NCBI RefSeq assembly: GCF_004000805.1
Contig: NZ_BILY01000001.1
Location: 124,001-188,000 of the forward strand
Direction of reading: 5' to 3'
DNA length: 64,000 nt
Source: Paenibacillus glycanilyticus NBRC 16618
Lineage (GTDB): Bacteria; Bacillota; Bacilli; Paenibacillales; Paenibacillaceae
Shown: positions 1 through 7,661 of the stretch, piece by piece
Numbering within the stretch: the first letter of the stretch is position 1
How the letters are laid out: each line of letters starts with the position of its first letter
Position numbers and translations under genes: made by a program
The notes under the pieces: generated by a model
Told to the model about the DNA's origin: nothing
The model's database searches: none
What the model saw: only the letters and a program-made list of their open reading frames with translations

Positions 1-936
1 AAAGGCGGCGGCCAATTTAACGTGAAAGATAAATTGGAGCAGGCATTCGGACGCAATATCCCGGAAATCGGACATAAAATCGACAGCATGCTCCCGGGGA
101 CGATCGAAGCGAATAAAGCCTTTGTTATCATAGTTGGCGATGAGCTTGCGAAAAAGGGCATCATGCCCCTATTGGAGTTTTTTTACCGTCTGCCGAAAGC
201 TTATTTGAACACCAAAGTGCTGATTGCAAAAGGACAGGCCGCCGATATTCTAGCGGTACCCGAGACGGAAAATAATCCGATTGCGTTTGATATCAAGCAG
301 ATGATTTTTAGCTCCGAAAGAACCACGCTAGTATCGAATCAAACTCTGTATTCCTTATGGAACCAGATCTCTGATCCTGCTGAAGACGCAATATTGCCGA
401 TCATCCGCAAACTGAACAATCGCTCTCTTATCATTGACAGCACGGGTTTATTTAATGGAGATACCTTTACCGGGGTCATCTTGTCCCGAAACGAGAGCGG
501 CTTATTACTGCTGCTTAAAGACAAAATGAGCAATGTGGCTTGGCTGGATGTTCCGCTGGAGACGAATGTGGTTTCCTTTGAGGTACGCAAGATGAAACGG
601 AAGTTCGAGGTAACTGTCGATGAGCAGACCCAATCGATTGAAAGCAACATACGAATTGATTTGTACGGTAATATCGTCAGCTATACCGGCAATCCGGACT
701 GGTCCGTCAATCCCTCTCAATTAAGCAAAGAGCTGGAAAAGTCCCTAAACAAGCAAGCAATCACGGTAACGGATACTTTGCTGCAAGCGAATTGCGATGC
801 TTTTGGTATTGGGCGTAAGCTTAAGGTAAGCCATTCCGGTCTATGGAAGAAGATCGATTGGAAAACCAAATACCCTCAAACCAAGCTGAAGCCCGAGGTG
901 CATGTACACATTACAAGCACCGGAGCGCTTAAATAA
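1..936 (+). CDS. GerC-family spore germination protein, 5' truncated by window edge
   Basis: This is the C-terminal part of a Ger(x)C-type protein, the lipoprotein subunit of nutrient germinant receptors that sits on the outer face of the spore inner membrane. The frame is open from base 1, so the GTG at 22 is probably internal and the real start, with the signal peptide and lipobox, lies off the window. The alternating hydrophobic and charged strands and the closing stretch ending near residue 300 (PEVHVHITSTGALK) resemble the GerC C-terminal domain. A GerA/GerB pair would be expected upstream but is not visible. A hairpin follows at 956-987. It is distinct from the complete GerC at 26025-27212. 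Family assignment is by resemblance; no receptor specificity can be inferred. Confidence 0.72.
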   Translation, partial: KGGGQFNVKDKLEQAFGRNIPEIGHKIDSMLPGTIEANKAFVIIVGDELAKKGIMPLLEFFYRLPKAYLNTKVLIAKGQAADILAVPETENNPIAFDIKQMIFSSERTTLVSNQTLYSLWNQISDPAEDAILPIIRKLNNRSLIIDSTGLFNGDTFTGVILSRNESGLLLLLKDKMSNVAWLDVPLETNVVSFEVRKMKRKFEVTVDEQTQSIESNIRIDLYGNIVSYTGNPDWSVNPSQLSKELEKSLNKQAITVTDTLLQANCDAFGIGRKLKVSHSGLWKKIDWKTKYPQTKLKPEVHVHITSTGALK

Positions 937-955
937 TGGATGCCTTATACCGGAC

Positions 956-987
956 AAGCCCCCATGATTCCCAGAATCATGGGGCTT
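956..987 (+). terminator. Terminator-like hairpin after the GerC fragment
   Basis: AAGCCCC(C)ATGATTC pairs with GAATCATGGGGCTT across a 3-base loop, with one bulged C. The trailing T-run is weak, so termination is likely but not certain. Confidence 0.6.
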
Positions 988-996
988 CCTAGCTTC

Positions 997-1056
997 CTAT
1001 GCCTCTTCCAGGTATTGACCCGGCGTCATTCCTACCGTCTTCCGGAATAAAGCGGA
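997..1056 (-). pseudogene. Remnant of an AraC-family regulator C-terminus
   Basis: Directly after the TAA stop of the GH105 gene, the same minus-strand frame continues for 19 codons, SALFRKTVGMTPGQYLEEA, before a TAG. This is the typical end of an AraC/XylS DNA-binding domain (pattern FxxLFRKxxGMTPxxYR). No start codon or rest of such a gene is present here, so it is best read as a leftover of a deleted or rearranged regulator gene next to GH105. Confidence 0.6.
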
Positions 1057-2094
1057 TTAAATCGCGCTGACGACTTCCGTATTCTGAATCAATGCAACCA
1101 GGTAAGCCAGCGTTAAGCCTTGCCCCCAGCCTTGCACCCGCTTCTTGGAGATCACCTTGTAGTCGTCCGCCGAATACATAACCGCCGTGCCGGCGGATAC
1201 ATTCCGGACCGAACCGTCATCATCGATATTGGCGCGGATGCCTTCATAAGCTTTGGCCATATAAATCTGATGCAGCGGATGCGCGTAAATCGTCAAGGCT
1301 GCGGCAATGCCGGCGGAAGCCGAGGTTTCCTCGTACGAGGTCTCGTCATTCAAGACCGTACGCCATAATCCGTCCGGCGACTGCAGTCTGACCAGAGAGC
1401 TTAACTGATCGCCAAGCGCTCCGCCAAGCTGCATCCACATCGGCATAAACGGATTAAGCATTTTATGAGCCTGGGCCATTGTGTAGGCCGCCCATGCATT
1501 TGCTCTGCCCCAATAGATGCCGGACAGGTGATCTCCTCTGACATTATCCCATGCATGGTAGAACAGATTCGTCTTCGTATCCTGCAAATATTCTTCATGC
1601 CAGTAGAACTGGTTAAGCGCATCGTCGATATATTCCTTCTTGTCCAGCTTGAAGCCAAGTCTGAGCAGGAAATACGCCGCCATAAACAATGTATCCGCCC
1701 ACGCCTGCTCGGGAAAATCGTTTTTGGACGAAACGGTATGCTGGAATACGCCTTCTCCAAACCGGATCGCATCCTTGCGCAGGTATTCGGCTTTCATTAA
1801 AGCGAGATCCAGGTATTTCTGGTCGCCCGTCGCTTCATGCAGCGTCAGCATCGTATGTCCCATGGCACAGGAATTAACCATTAAGGCCGGAAGCCCCAGC
1901 TCCAAATACTCGTCCACCCATTTCACCAGAAAATCGATATATTCCTGATTTTTCGTTACTTCCCAAGCTTTGCTGATGCCGTAAAAGGCAACTCCGCAAG
2001 ACCAGTTCCACGTAAAATCCATATTCATCGTTCTGCGTACGACAAGGTCGATCAGCTCTAATACTTCCTCTTGGTTCACTTCAAATTTTTTCAT
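1057..2094 (-). CDS. GH105 (GH88-like) unsaturated rhamnogalacturonyl/glucuronyl hydrolase
   Basis: A cytoplasmic hydrolase expected to remove the 4,5-unsaturated uronic acid left at the non-reducing end of oligosaccharides by polysaccharide lyases, as YteR and YesR do in Bacillus subtilis pectin breakdown. It has 345 residues, close to the family length, and no signal peptide. The (alpha/alpha)6-barrel pattern is visible, with WADTLFMAAYF (Asp134, corresponding to the catalytic Asp of YteR) and WGRANAWAAYTMA near residue 200. It is transcribed alone, divergent from the AraC gene at 2246. A perfect cre-type site lies 17 bases upstream of the start, pointing to CcpA repression. The frame after the stop codon carries an AraC remnant, which suggests a past rearrangement. 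The exact substrate (rhamnogalacturonan or another lyase product) is not decided by the sequence. Confidence 0.9.
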   Translation of the reverse strand: MKKFEVNQEEVLELIDLVVRRTMNMDFTWNWSCGVAFYGISKAWEVTKNQEYIDFLVKWVDEYLELGLPALMVNSCAMGHTMLTLHEATGDQKYLDLALMKAEYLRKDAIRFGEGVFQHTVSSKNDFPEQAWADTLFMAAYFLLRLGFKLDKKEYIDDALNQFYWHEEYLQDTKTNLFYHAWDNVRGDHLSGIYWGRANAWAAYTMAQAHKMLNPFMPMWMQLGGALGDQLSSLVRLQSPDGLWRTVLNDETSYEETSASAGIAAALTIYAHPLHQIYMAKAYEGIRANIDDDGSVRNVSAGTAVMYSADDYKVISKKRVQGWGQGLTLAYLVALIQNTEVVSAI

Positions 2095-2110
2095 CGTCCA
2101 AACCTCCGTC

Positions 2111-2124
2111 TGAAATCGCTCTCA
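2111..2124 (+). promoter_or_regulatory. cre site (CcpA box) upstream of GH105
   Basis: TGAAATCGCTCTCA fits the consensus TGWAANCGNTNWCA at every defined position. It lies just upstream of the GH105 start, where bound CcpA would block transcription. Confidence 0.65.
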
Positions 2125-2164
2125 TACCCCAAGAGTAGCATGAATTTTGCATGGATTTCTCCGC

Positions 2165-2178
2165 ATTTATCGATAAAT
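2165..2178. promoter_or_regulatory. Perfect 14-bp palindrome in the GH105/AraC divergent promoter
   Basis: ATTTATCGATAAAT lies between the two divergent genes, just upstream of the proposed AraC promoter (TATAAT at 2204-2209). It is a candidate operator; which regulator binds it is unknown. Confidence 0.4.
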
Positions 2179-2245
2179 ACTGCTTAAACCCCGCAAATAT
2201 TGATATAATGAGATGCGAATGTCCTTGAAAGGAGTTCATCTCAAT

Positions 2246-3127
2246 ATGACGATAACGTCGCTTCCCAATATCCTCCGGTTCGGTTCAATCAGCGAGCCTT
2301 TATGGATTGAATTCGACCGGAGAATCGGCTACCATTCCATGGACAATACCCATTATCATCGTTCGTACGAATTCTTTTATTTGTACAGCGGCGAAAGAAA
2401 GTTTTTTATACGTGATTCCGTTTATCCTATTCAGTCGGGTGATCTGATCCTCGTCAACACCAATGACGTCCACCGGACTTCCGAGCTGAGCCAGCCCAAT
2501 CACGAGCGGATTGTCCTGCATTACGACCTGCCGTTCTTTGACGGTTTATCGAAGGAGGAGACGCAGCTGCTGCTGTCCCCTTTTGCTTCCGCGCATCCCA
2601 TCATCAAGCTTAACCTGCAGGAACGCATGCAATTGGAGGCTTTGTTCGAATCACTGCTTCGCGAGCTGCACGAATGCCCGCCAGGCTACCAGCTGCATGT
2701 CCGGAACACGGCGGTCGAATTGCTGCTGTTTACCGCCCGTCACGTTCAGAGACGCAAGGTGCAGCCTAGCATCGAGCTTGAGCTTACCCCGGTTCAGCAG
2801 AAAATAACGGATATTGTCCGCTATATCAACCAGCATTTCAGAGAGCCATTGCTTCTAGATGACCTCGCCAAGCGCTTCTTCATCAGCAAGGGACATCTTA
2901 GCCGCGTCTTTAAGGAGGTTACCGGCTTTGGCTTTAGCCAATACATCAACATTACCCGGATCAAGGAAGCCGAGCTGCTGCTGAAGGAAACCGACTGGAG
3001 CATCACTCAAATATCCGAGCATTGCGGCTTCGAGAACTTTTCCCACTTCGGCAAGATGTTCAAGGAGCTGTCCGGACTTCCCCCCCGCGCTTACCGGAAG
3101 CTGGAGCAGCATAAAAATAACGGTTAA
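2246..3127 (+). CDS. AraC-family transcriptional regulator with cupin-like sensor domain
   Basis: A 293-residue regulator. The N-terminal half has the AraC-type ligand-binding beta-barrel pattern (FDRRIGYHSMDNTHYHRSYE, then SGDLILVNTNDVHRT). The C-terminal ~100 residues carry the two helix-turn-helix motifs (LDDLAKRFFISKGHLSRVFKEVTG and ISEHCGFENFSHFGKMFKELSG). An in-frame codon at 2213 exists, but ATG 2246 has the good AAAGGAG site 8-12 bases upstream and is preferred. It is divergent from the GH105 gene and is its likely activator, presumably sensing an unsaturated uronate-derived sugar. It ends in the palindrome shared with the convergent AraC gene. Confidence 0.88.
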   Translation: MTITSLPNILRFGSISEPLWIEFDRRIGYHSMDNTHYHRSYEFFYLYSGERKFFIRDSVYPIQSGDLILVNTNDVHRTSELSQPNHERIVLHYDLPFFDGLSKEETQLLLSPFASAHPIIKLNLQERMQLEALFESLLRELHECPPGYQLHVRNTAVELLLFTARHVQRRKVQPSIELELTPVQQKITDIVRYINQHFREPLLLDDLAKRFFISKGHLSRVFKEVTGFGFSQYINITRIKEAELLLKETDWSITQISEHCGFENFSHFGKMFKELSGLPPRAYRKLEQHKNNG

Positions 3128-3144
3128 GCAGCTGCTTAACCGTT
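3119..3144. terminator. Bidirectional terminator-like palindrome between convergent AraC genes
   Basis: A perfect 26-bp palindrome (half-site AACGGTTAAGCAG) spans the stop codons of both convergent genes. The flanking T-runs are short, so efficiency is unclear. Confidence 0.6.
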
Positions 3145-3922
3145 AATGGAAATGCGAGATATAATCAAACGCCGTTGTGCCGTAAACGCTCTTGAAATGT
3201 TTATTCAGATGAGTCAAATCCACGAACCCGCATGCGGCTACCGCCGAATAAATATCCTTGCTGCTCTCGATCAGCTGCTTAGCCCTTTCGATCTTGCTGT
3301 TAAGGAAATATTGATACGGCGATATTCCGGTATGCGCCTTAAATAATCGAATAAGCTGATATTTCGATAATCCAAGCTCCATGCAAATCTCATCCAGCTT
3401 CAGAACATGATCCAGGTTATCGTGAATCCTGTCCTTCGCTCTTCGGATCAAGGCATGATCCGTTCTGCTTCCGTATTGCGAAAGACTGGAATCGGCAAGA
3501 CGATCCGTCAGCGTAAGCAATAATTCGCTGCATAACGTTTCATCCTTTTCGCTTAAGATGGCATTCGTCAAATTAAGCACCCTATGCTCCAGCTCCCGGT
3601 CATACACGATAGGATTAGAGAAACGCAAAATCTCCTTCTTCTCCATAACCTCCAGCAGCAGCTGCGGTTCAATATACAGCATGACGTAATCGAGACCCGT
3701 CTCGTCATGCGCCATTCCGTCATGCGTCTGCTCCGGATGAAACAGCATGATGCCGTTCTTATGAGATAATTGCAGGCTGCCGTCCAGATTATAACGCTGA
3801 ATGCCGCGCAAGGTAACGCCGATGGCATACTCCTGATGGGCATGCTTCTTATATTTAAACTCCGTCATTGTAGCCGATAATGCGGTAATGCCGGCCGACT
3901 TTTTATAAATAAACCTCTCCAT
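3143..3922 (-). CDS. AraC-family regulator downstream of the LysE exporter
   Basis: A 259-residue AraC regulator with an N-terminal AraC-binding cupin (HAHQEYAIGVTLRGIQ, then NGIMLFHPEQTHDG) and two C-terminal helix-turn-helix units (LDEICMELGLSKYQLIRLFKAHTG and AVAACGFVDLTHLNKHFKSVYG). ATG 3922 is preferred over the GTG at 3931 because AGGTGA precedes it. It starts 19 bases after the LysE stop and is likely cotranscribed with LysE and perhaps the nicotianamine-synthase-like gene. AraC regulators of this type are often paired with LysE exporters, so it probably controls that export. The ligand is unknown. Confidence 0.85.
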   Translation of the reverse strand: MERFIYKKSAGITALSATMTEFKYKKHAHQEYAIGVTLRGIQRYNLDGSLQLSHKNGIMLFHPEQTHDGMAHDETGLDYVMLYIEPQLLLEVMEKKEILRFSNPIVYDRELEHRVLNLTNAILSEKDETLCSELLLTLTDRLADSSLSQYGSRTDHALIRRAKDRIHDNLDHVLKLDEICMELGLSKYQLIRLFKAHTGISPYQYFLNSKIERAKQLIESSKDIYSAVAACGFVDLTHLNKHFKSVYGTTAFDYISHFH

Positions 3923-3940
3923 CTTACTCACCTCGCAAAG

Positions 3941-4516
3941 CTATACCCAAATCATAACGGCAGCGTAAGCTAAAAATAAAGCCATAATCAGATTAGCAGC
4001 CGTATGATGCTTCTGCAAAAACGTTTTAAAGACCGTCCCGAAAAGAACCCATGTAAAAAAGGCCGCAAATCCGATTAAGGTGATCGCCGCAATACCAACG
4101 GACAATCCCGTAAACCCTCTGTAAGTGGGCAAAATAAACGCCGGGATGACGGTTAAGGCAAACAGCACGGTCTTGGGATTCAAGAACTGCAGCAGGACGC
4201 CAAATCGAAAGGTAGCCTTTTGGTTTACGTCGGATTCCGAATGCCGGCTTCGGACCATCCGGTACGCGAGGTAGACCATATAGGCGCTTCCGATCACCTG
4301 CAGGACCGTAATAAACTTAGGCATTACCGACAGGAGCACCGAGCTTAACGCGGCCGAACAGACAAGCAGCAAACCAAAGCCAATCGTCGACCCGTAAGAG
4401 AAGATCATCGCCTTTTTGGTACCCGCGTTTGTGACGGTAGACAAAATCAGAATATTCGTTGGCCCGGGTGTAAACGTCGCAATCAAACAATAAACAAAAA
4501 AAGATGTAGTATCCAT
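3941..4516 (-). CDS. LysE/RhtB-family amino-acid (derivative) exporter
   Basis: A 191-residue inner-membrane protein with about six hydrophobic segments and the LysE/RhtB opening motif FTPGPTNILILSTVTNAG near residue 16. The family exports amino acids, homoserine lactones or related small molecules using the proton gradient. It sits between a nicotianamine-synthase-like gene (74 bases upstream) and an AraC gene (18 bases downstream). That context makes export of an amino-acid-derived product plausible, but this is inference; LysE-AraC pairs also occur alone. Start at ATG 4516 with a purine-rich AAAGGAG site. Confidence 0.87.
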   Translation of the reverse strand: MDTTSFFVYCLIATFTPGPTNILILSTVTNAGTKKAMIFSYGSTIGFGLLLVCSAALSSVLLSVMPKFITVLQVIGSAYMVYLAYRMVRSRHSESDVNQKATFRFGVLLQFLNPKTVLFALTVIPAFILPTYRGFTGLSVGIAAITLIGFAAFFTWVLFGTVFKTFLQKHHTAANLIMALFLAYAAVMIWV

Positions 4517-4590
4517 GAGAAGCCGCTCCTTTCACGCTCTTCTCCTATCCTACATCCGAATGGAAATTGCCTATAGTATATTATTGCAGC

Positions 4591-5472
4591 TTATTCTAAG
4601 CCTTTGTGCTTCAAAAATAAAGTGGAATTGATGACCAGCCCCTCGTCAGGCTGCGTCCGTCCCAGAATATGCCACCCTTCGTTTTCAAGAACCTCCTCAT
4701 CAATCGCTTCATACATAATCTGTTTCATTCCCTCGGCCGTACGCATGGCGACCAGGGGGTCCGAGGCGGTGCGGCTTATCTGTTCCAGTACGGCCTGCTT
4801 GTTTCTCACAAGACTAGCGATGAAAATCCGCTTATATGGGCCGTAATCGTAGTTGGCGCCATTTTCCAACACGACCTTCACTTTGGATCCGAGGCCGATA
4901 TGCTCGAGCAGCAAGCAGGACGCCTCATAAGCCACCGCATCCTTCTCCAGGCAGACAACCTCCACATCGCCCAGCAGATAAAAAATAATCGGGCTTAACG
5001 GCATCGGCCCGCTGCCGACAAACACAACGGGAGCTTGCTCCAGCCGGCTATCCGGATCAGTGAAACGGCCAAGGGTGTCCAGCTCCTTCCTCACCAACGC
5101 TATGTAAACCGGCCAATTCGGGAGATTTCTAACGGCATCCAATCCGGAATCTTGAGCTTCGCGGGCTTGCCTGGAATCGGTGAGCTCCGTCAGAAACTCG
5201 GCTTCCGAGAGCTTATCCTGCAGCTGCCGCTTATGCGTCTGAATATATTCGTTGCTCAGAACGGCTTGTACCTCCTCCGGCAAATAACGGGAACGCAGCT
5301 GGACGAAAATACGGCTAATGACGCTCGTTACCAATTGATTAGCCGGAGACAAATCTATTTCCTTCTGAAGAAGCTCGTTGGCTTCGCGGATAAAAGCAAT
5401 AAAGTCGTCAACGACCTGCCATCTTGGCAGGCTGCCCGCAGATGCGGCCGTCCCCGTAGAATAACCCTCCAT
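4591..5472 (-). CDS. Nicotianamine synthase-like aminobutyrate transferase (CntL/NAS family)
   Basis: A 293-residue protein with the class-I SAM-dependent fold of nicotianamine synthases. The glycine-rich cofactor motif FVGSGPMPLSP is at residues 151-161, followed by VEVVCLEKDAVAYEAS at about 170-185, and NWPVYIALVRKEL near 119 resembles the substrate helix of NAS. The family transfers the 3-amino-3-carboxypropyl group of SAM to an amino acid or a second SAM, giving metal chelators or their precursors (nicotianamine in plants, staphylopine precursor by CntL, bacillopaline in Paenibacillus mucilaginosus). No opine dehydrogenase (CntM) or cnt transporter is next to it. ATG 5472 is preferred over 5499 because GGAGAG precedes it. 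LysE and AraC genes follow on the same strand. The fold call is fairly firm; the product is unknown. Confidence 0.72.
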   Translation of the reverse strand: MEGYSTGTAASAGSLPRWQVVDDFIAFIREANELLQKEIDLSPANQLVTSVISRIFVQLRSRYLPEEVQAVLSNEYIQTHKRQLQDKLSEAEFLTELTDSRQAREAQDSGLDAVRNLPNWPVYIALVRKELDTLGRFTDPDSRLEQAPVVFVGSGPMPLSPIIFYLLGDVEVVCLEKDAVAYEASCLLLEHIGLGSKVKVVLENGANYDYGPYKRIFIASLVRNKQAVLEQISRTASDPLVAMRTAEGMKQIMYEAIDEEVLENEGWHILGRTQPDEGLVINSTLFLKHKGLE

Positions 5473-5574
5473 TTTACGCAACTCTCCTTCATCCCGCATA
5501 TAATCGAAATATATTCATATCGCACGGGATGTAGAAGGGAATGGGGACAAATCGGTTTATTCCGACAAGAGAAC

Positions 5575-5614
5575 AAGGCATCCTAATTCCCGATAAACGG
5601 TAACAGGATGCCTT
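5575..5614 (-). terminator. Terminator-like hairpin after the DUF4185 operon
   Basis: AAGGCATCCT and AGGATGCCTT form a 10-bp stem just past the last gene of the lpl-type operon. On the minus strand it is followed by TTGTTCTCTTG. Confidence 0.6.
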
Positions 5615-5625
5615 GCTATTAGCCG

Positions 5626-7635
5626 CTAGTTACGTCCGAACACCTTGATCTCCCATAACGAGTAGCCGTACATCGTCCCCCTTTGCGTTCCGTACATCCG
5701 CACGTAACGGGCTGTCGTCTCGTCAAAGTTAACGATGTCGGTGCCTCCGTCACCGGAGGTTGTGCTGTAGACATCGGTCCAGCTCTGGCCGTCATCCGAT
5801 ACTTGAATCTTGTAGGCTTTGCCGTAAGCGACCTCCCAATCCAGCTTGACTCGGCTGATCGGGCTTGGAGTTCCAAGATCGACCTGAATCCACTGCGGAT
5901 CGGATGAGTCGGAAGCCCAGCGGGTCTGCCCGTTTCCGTCATTGGCATCCGCTGCCGGATGCGAGCTCTCCGAAGAGGAAGCGGTGATTGCTTTGCCTTG
6001 GGCCAGCTCCGTCAGCTCCGGTCCTTCCGGCGGCGCAAGGTTCAGCTCCGGATTGGCAAGGTCCAGCTTATACATCATCTGATTATAGTTGTAACGCGGC
6101 ATGGCAGGCGCATTCGTAAACGTATTGGTGAAGGTCGCTTCGAAATAGAGATAACGTCCGCCGTCCTTAATGAAATACTCATGCTGGGAAGGGTTATAGA
6201 AGGAGTATTCGTCATGGGTAATAATCTTCTTGGCCGATTTCCATGGCCCGTTAGGCGCGGGCGCTTCCGCGAACCAAATTTCGCCCAGCAGCGACGTCTT
6301 GCCGAATTTCTCCTGACCGATCATGACGTAGCTATGGCGATATTCATTCCATTCGACGGAGCTTTGGGCAATTTGAACCTCATCGCCCGAATCGACATCC
6401 TTCAATTGGAAATAACGTTCATCATCCGCCTTGATCAAGCCTAATCCAATCAGCTCTTTCTCCTTTTCCTGTGTAAGCATTTGCGTGTTTTTCTTCCAGC
6501 CCCAGACCAGCTTGCCTTCAGCGTCGCGCTCAAGCTGCGTGTTCGCCCCGGCATATGTCGTTCCTGGCGCAAGCGGAGTAAAATACTCGTATTGGGTATA
6601 ATCCACGATCGCATCCATCTTCGCCTCTACCCGAATATTCGGATACTCGTATTGCGTGAAAATATAATAGCCTTTGCCGCCATCCTCGTAATACGTTCCT
6701 TGACCGCCCATTCCCGCGTAACGCCAGTCGCTGGTACCCGGAAATTGGACCAGCTGCTCGAACTCTTGCTTTTCGTCATTAAAGATCAGAATGCCGAAAG
6801 AACGAGGGTTAGGATCATGCGTACTATAAGCGGCAAGCAGCCGTTCCTCCCCATTATTGTCCTTGACGGTCATCAGGCCGAATATCCAGGCAATATTCGC
6901 ACCGTCCGGAAGCGGCGGTACAAGACTTTTGGCGAAGCCGTCCTCGCGCGTAATATAGTCGAGGTCGACGCCAACGTCGAGATCCAGCCCTTGCTCCGGC
7001 AGCTTTGACGTAGCTCCGGTCACGCGGAAGTTCCCGAGCGGATAGGAGGGCCGATCCGTATCGCCCCAGAACCAATAAAGCTTATTCTTGTATTTAATGG
7101 TCTGCACGGAGTCCTGGCCCATCACTTTCCCGTTCAGGAGAGGTTCTTCAATCGGCGGCGTTTCGCCAAGCATGACGGTATCCCTGTAAATGCCTTGACC
7201 GGTTACCCGGTAAAGCCGCTCTGCGAGATTGATCCGGTTCATCTGAATGGTCACGTTTCCGCCAGGCGTTACATCCACCGCTTGACCGCGGTAACCAAAC
7301 ATATCCGCCGGAACCTCGTAGCCATGACTGGCTATATGAAAAAATACCGTTTGATTCATAAGCCCCGGCTCGTCAAAAGCCACATTGCCGGCGCTGTCCG
7401 TATAGTAACGAATGTTGTTCGTCGTTTTCAGCTCCACGGCCGGAATTCCTCTTCCGGTTTCTGCGTCAACGACGTGAATTTTGAACAGCTCCTGATTATA
7501 AACCTGGCTTTGTGCCGGCTTACCGGCACTGCTTGCCCCTGCCGCACCGGCCGCTGCGAAGGTTCCAGGGAAAAGTGCCGCAGCCAGCATTACGCCCGCC
7601 ACAATTCGGGATGCTTTGCTTAATTTCATTCCCAT
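5626..7635 (-). CDS. Secreted DUF4185 beta-propeller protein with C-terminal F5/8C (CBM32) domain, copy 2
   Basis: A 669-residue exported protein. Signal peptide at ~1-30 (VAGVMLAAALFPGTFAAAGA), a carboxypeptidase-regulatory-like beta domain at ~50-130 (HVVDAETGRGIPAVELKTTN), then a DUF4185 propeller at ~165-530 (YKNKLYWFWGDTDRPSYPLGN, EIWFAEAPAPNGPWKSA), and a discoidin/F5-8C module at ~545-668 (TRWASDSSDPQWIQVDLG). DUF4185 proteins resemble five-bladed glycosidase propellers, but a catalytic role here is not shown. It is the last gene of the importer operon and a diverged tandem copy of the gene just upstream, roughly 70% alike in the N-terminal half by eye. GGAGGAG precedes the ATG. It likely binds or processes an extracellular glycan whose products the importer takes up. 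Confidence 0.8.
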   Translation of the reverse strand: MGMKLSKASRIVAGVMLAAALFPGTFAAAGAAGASSAGKPAQSQVYNQELFKIHVVDAETGRGIPAVELKTTNNIRYYTDSAGNVAFDEPGLMNQTVFFHIASHGYEVPADMFGYRGQAVDVTPGGNVTIQMNRINLAERLYRVTGQGIYRDTVMLGETPPIEEPLLNGKVMGQDSVQTIKYKNKLYWFWGDTDRPSYPLGNFRVTGATSKLPEQGLDLDVGVDLDYITREDGFAKSLVPPLPDGANIAWIFGLMTVKDNNGEERLLAAYSTHDPNPRSFGILIFNDEKQEFEQLVQFPGTSDWRYAGMGGQGTYYEDGGKGYYIFTQYEYPNIRVEAKMDAIVDYTQYEYFTPLAPGTTYAGANTQLERDAEGKLVWGWKKNTQMLTQEKEKELIGLGLIKADDERYFQLKDVDSGDEVQIAQSSVEWNEYRHSYVMIGQEKFGKTSLLGEIWFAEAPAPNGPWKSAKKIITHDEYSFYNPSQHEYFIKDGGRYLYFEATFTNTFTNAPAMPRYNYNQMMYKLDLANPELNLAPPEGPELTELAQGKAITASSSESSHPAADANDGNGQTRWASDSSDPQWIQVDLGTPSPISRVKLDWEVAYGKAYKIQVSDDGQSWTDVYSTTSGDGGTDIVNFDETTARYVRMYGTQRGTMYGYSLWEIKVFGRN

Positions 7636-7661
7636 GCCGCAATCTCCTCCGTTCCAGTTGA

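Noticed and set aside
3143..5499. Complete bacillopaline/staphylopine-type metallophore operon
   Set aside because: Only the NAS-like enzyme is present; no opine dehydrogenase, metallophore importer or cnt-type exporter was found next to it.
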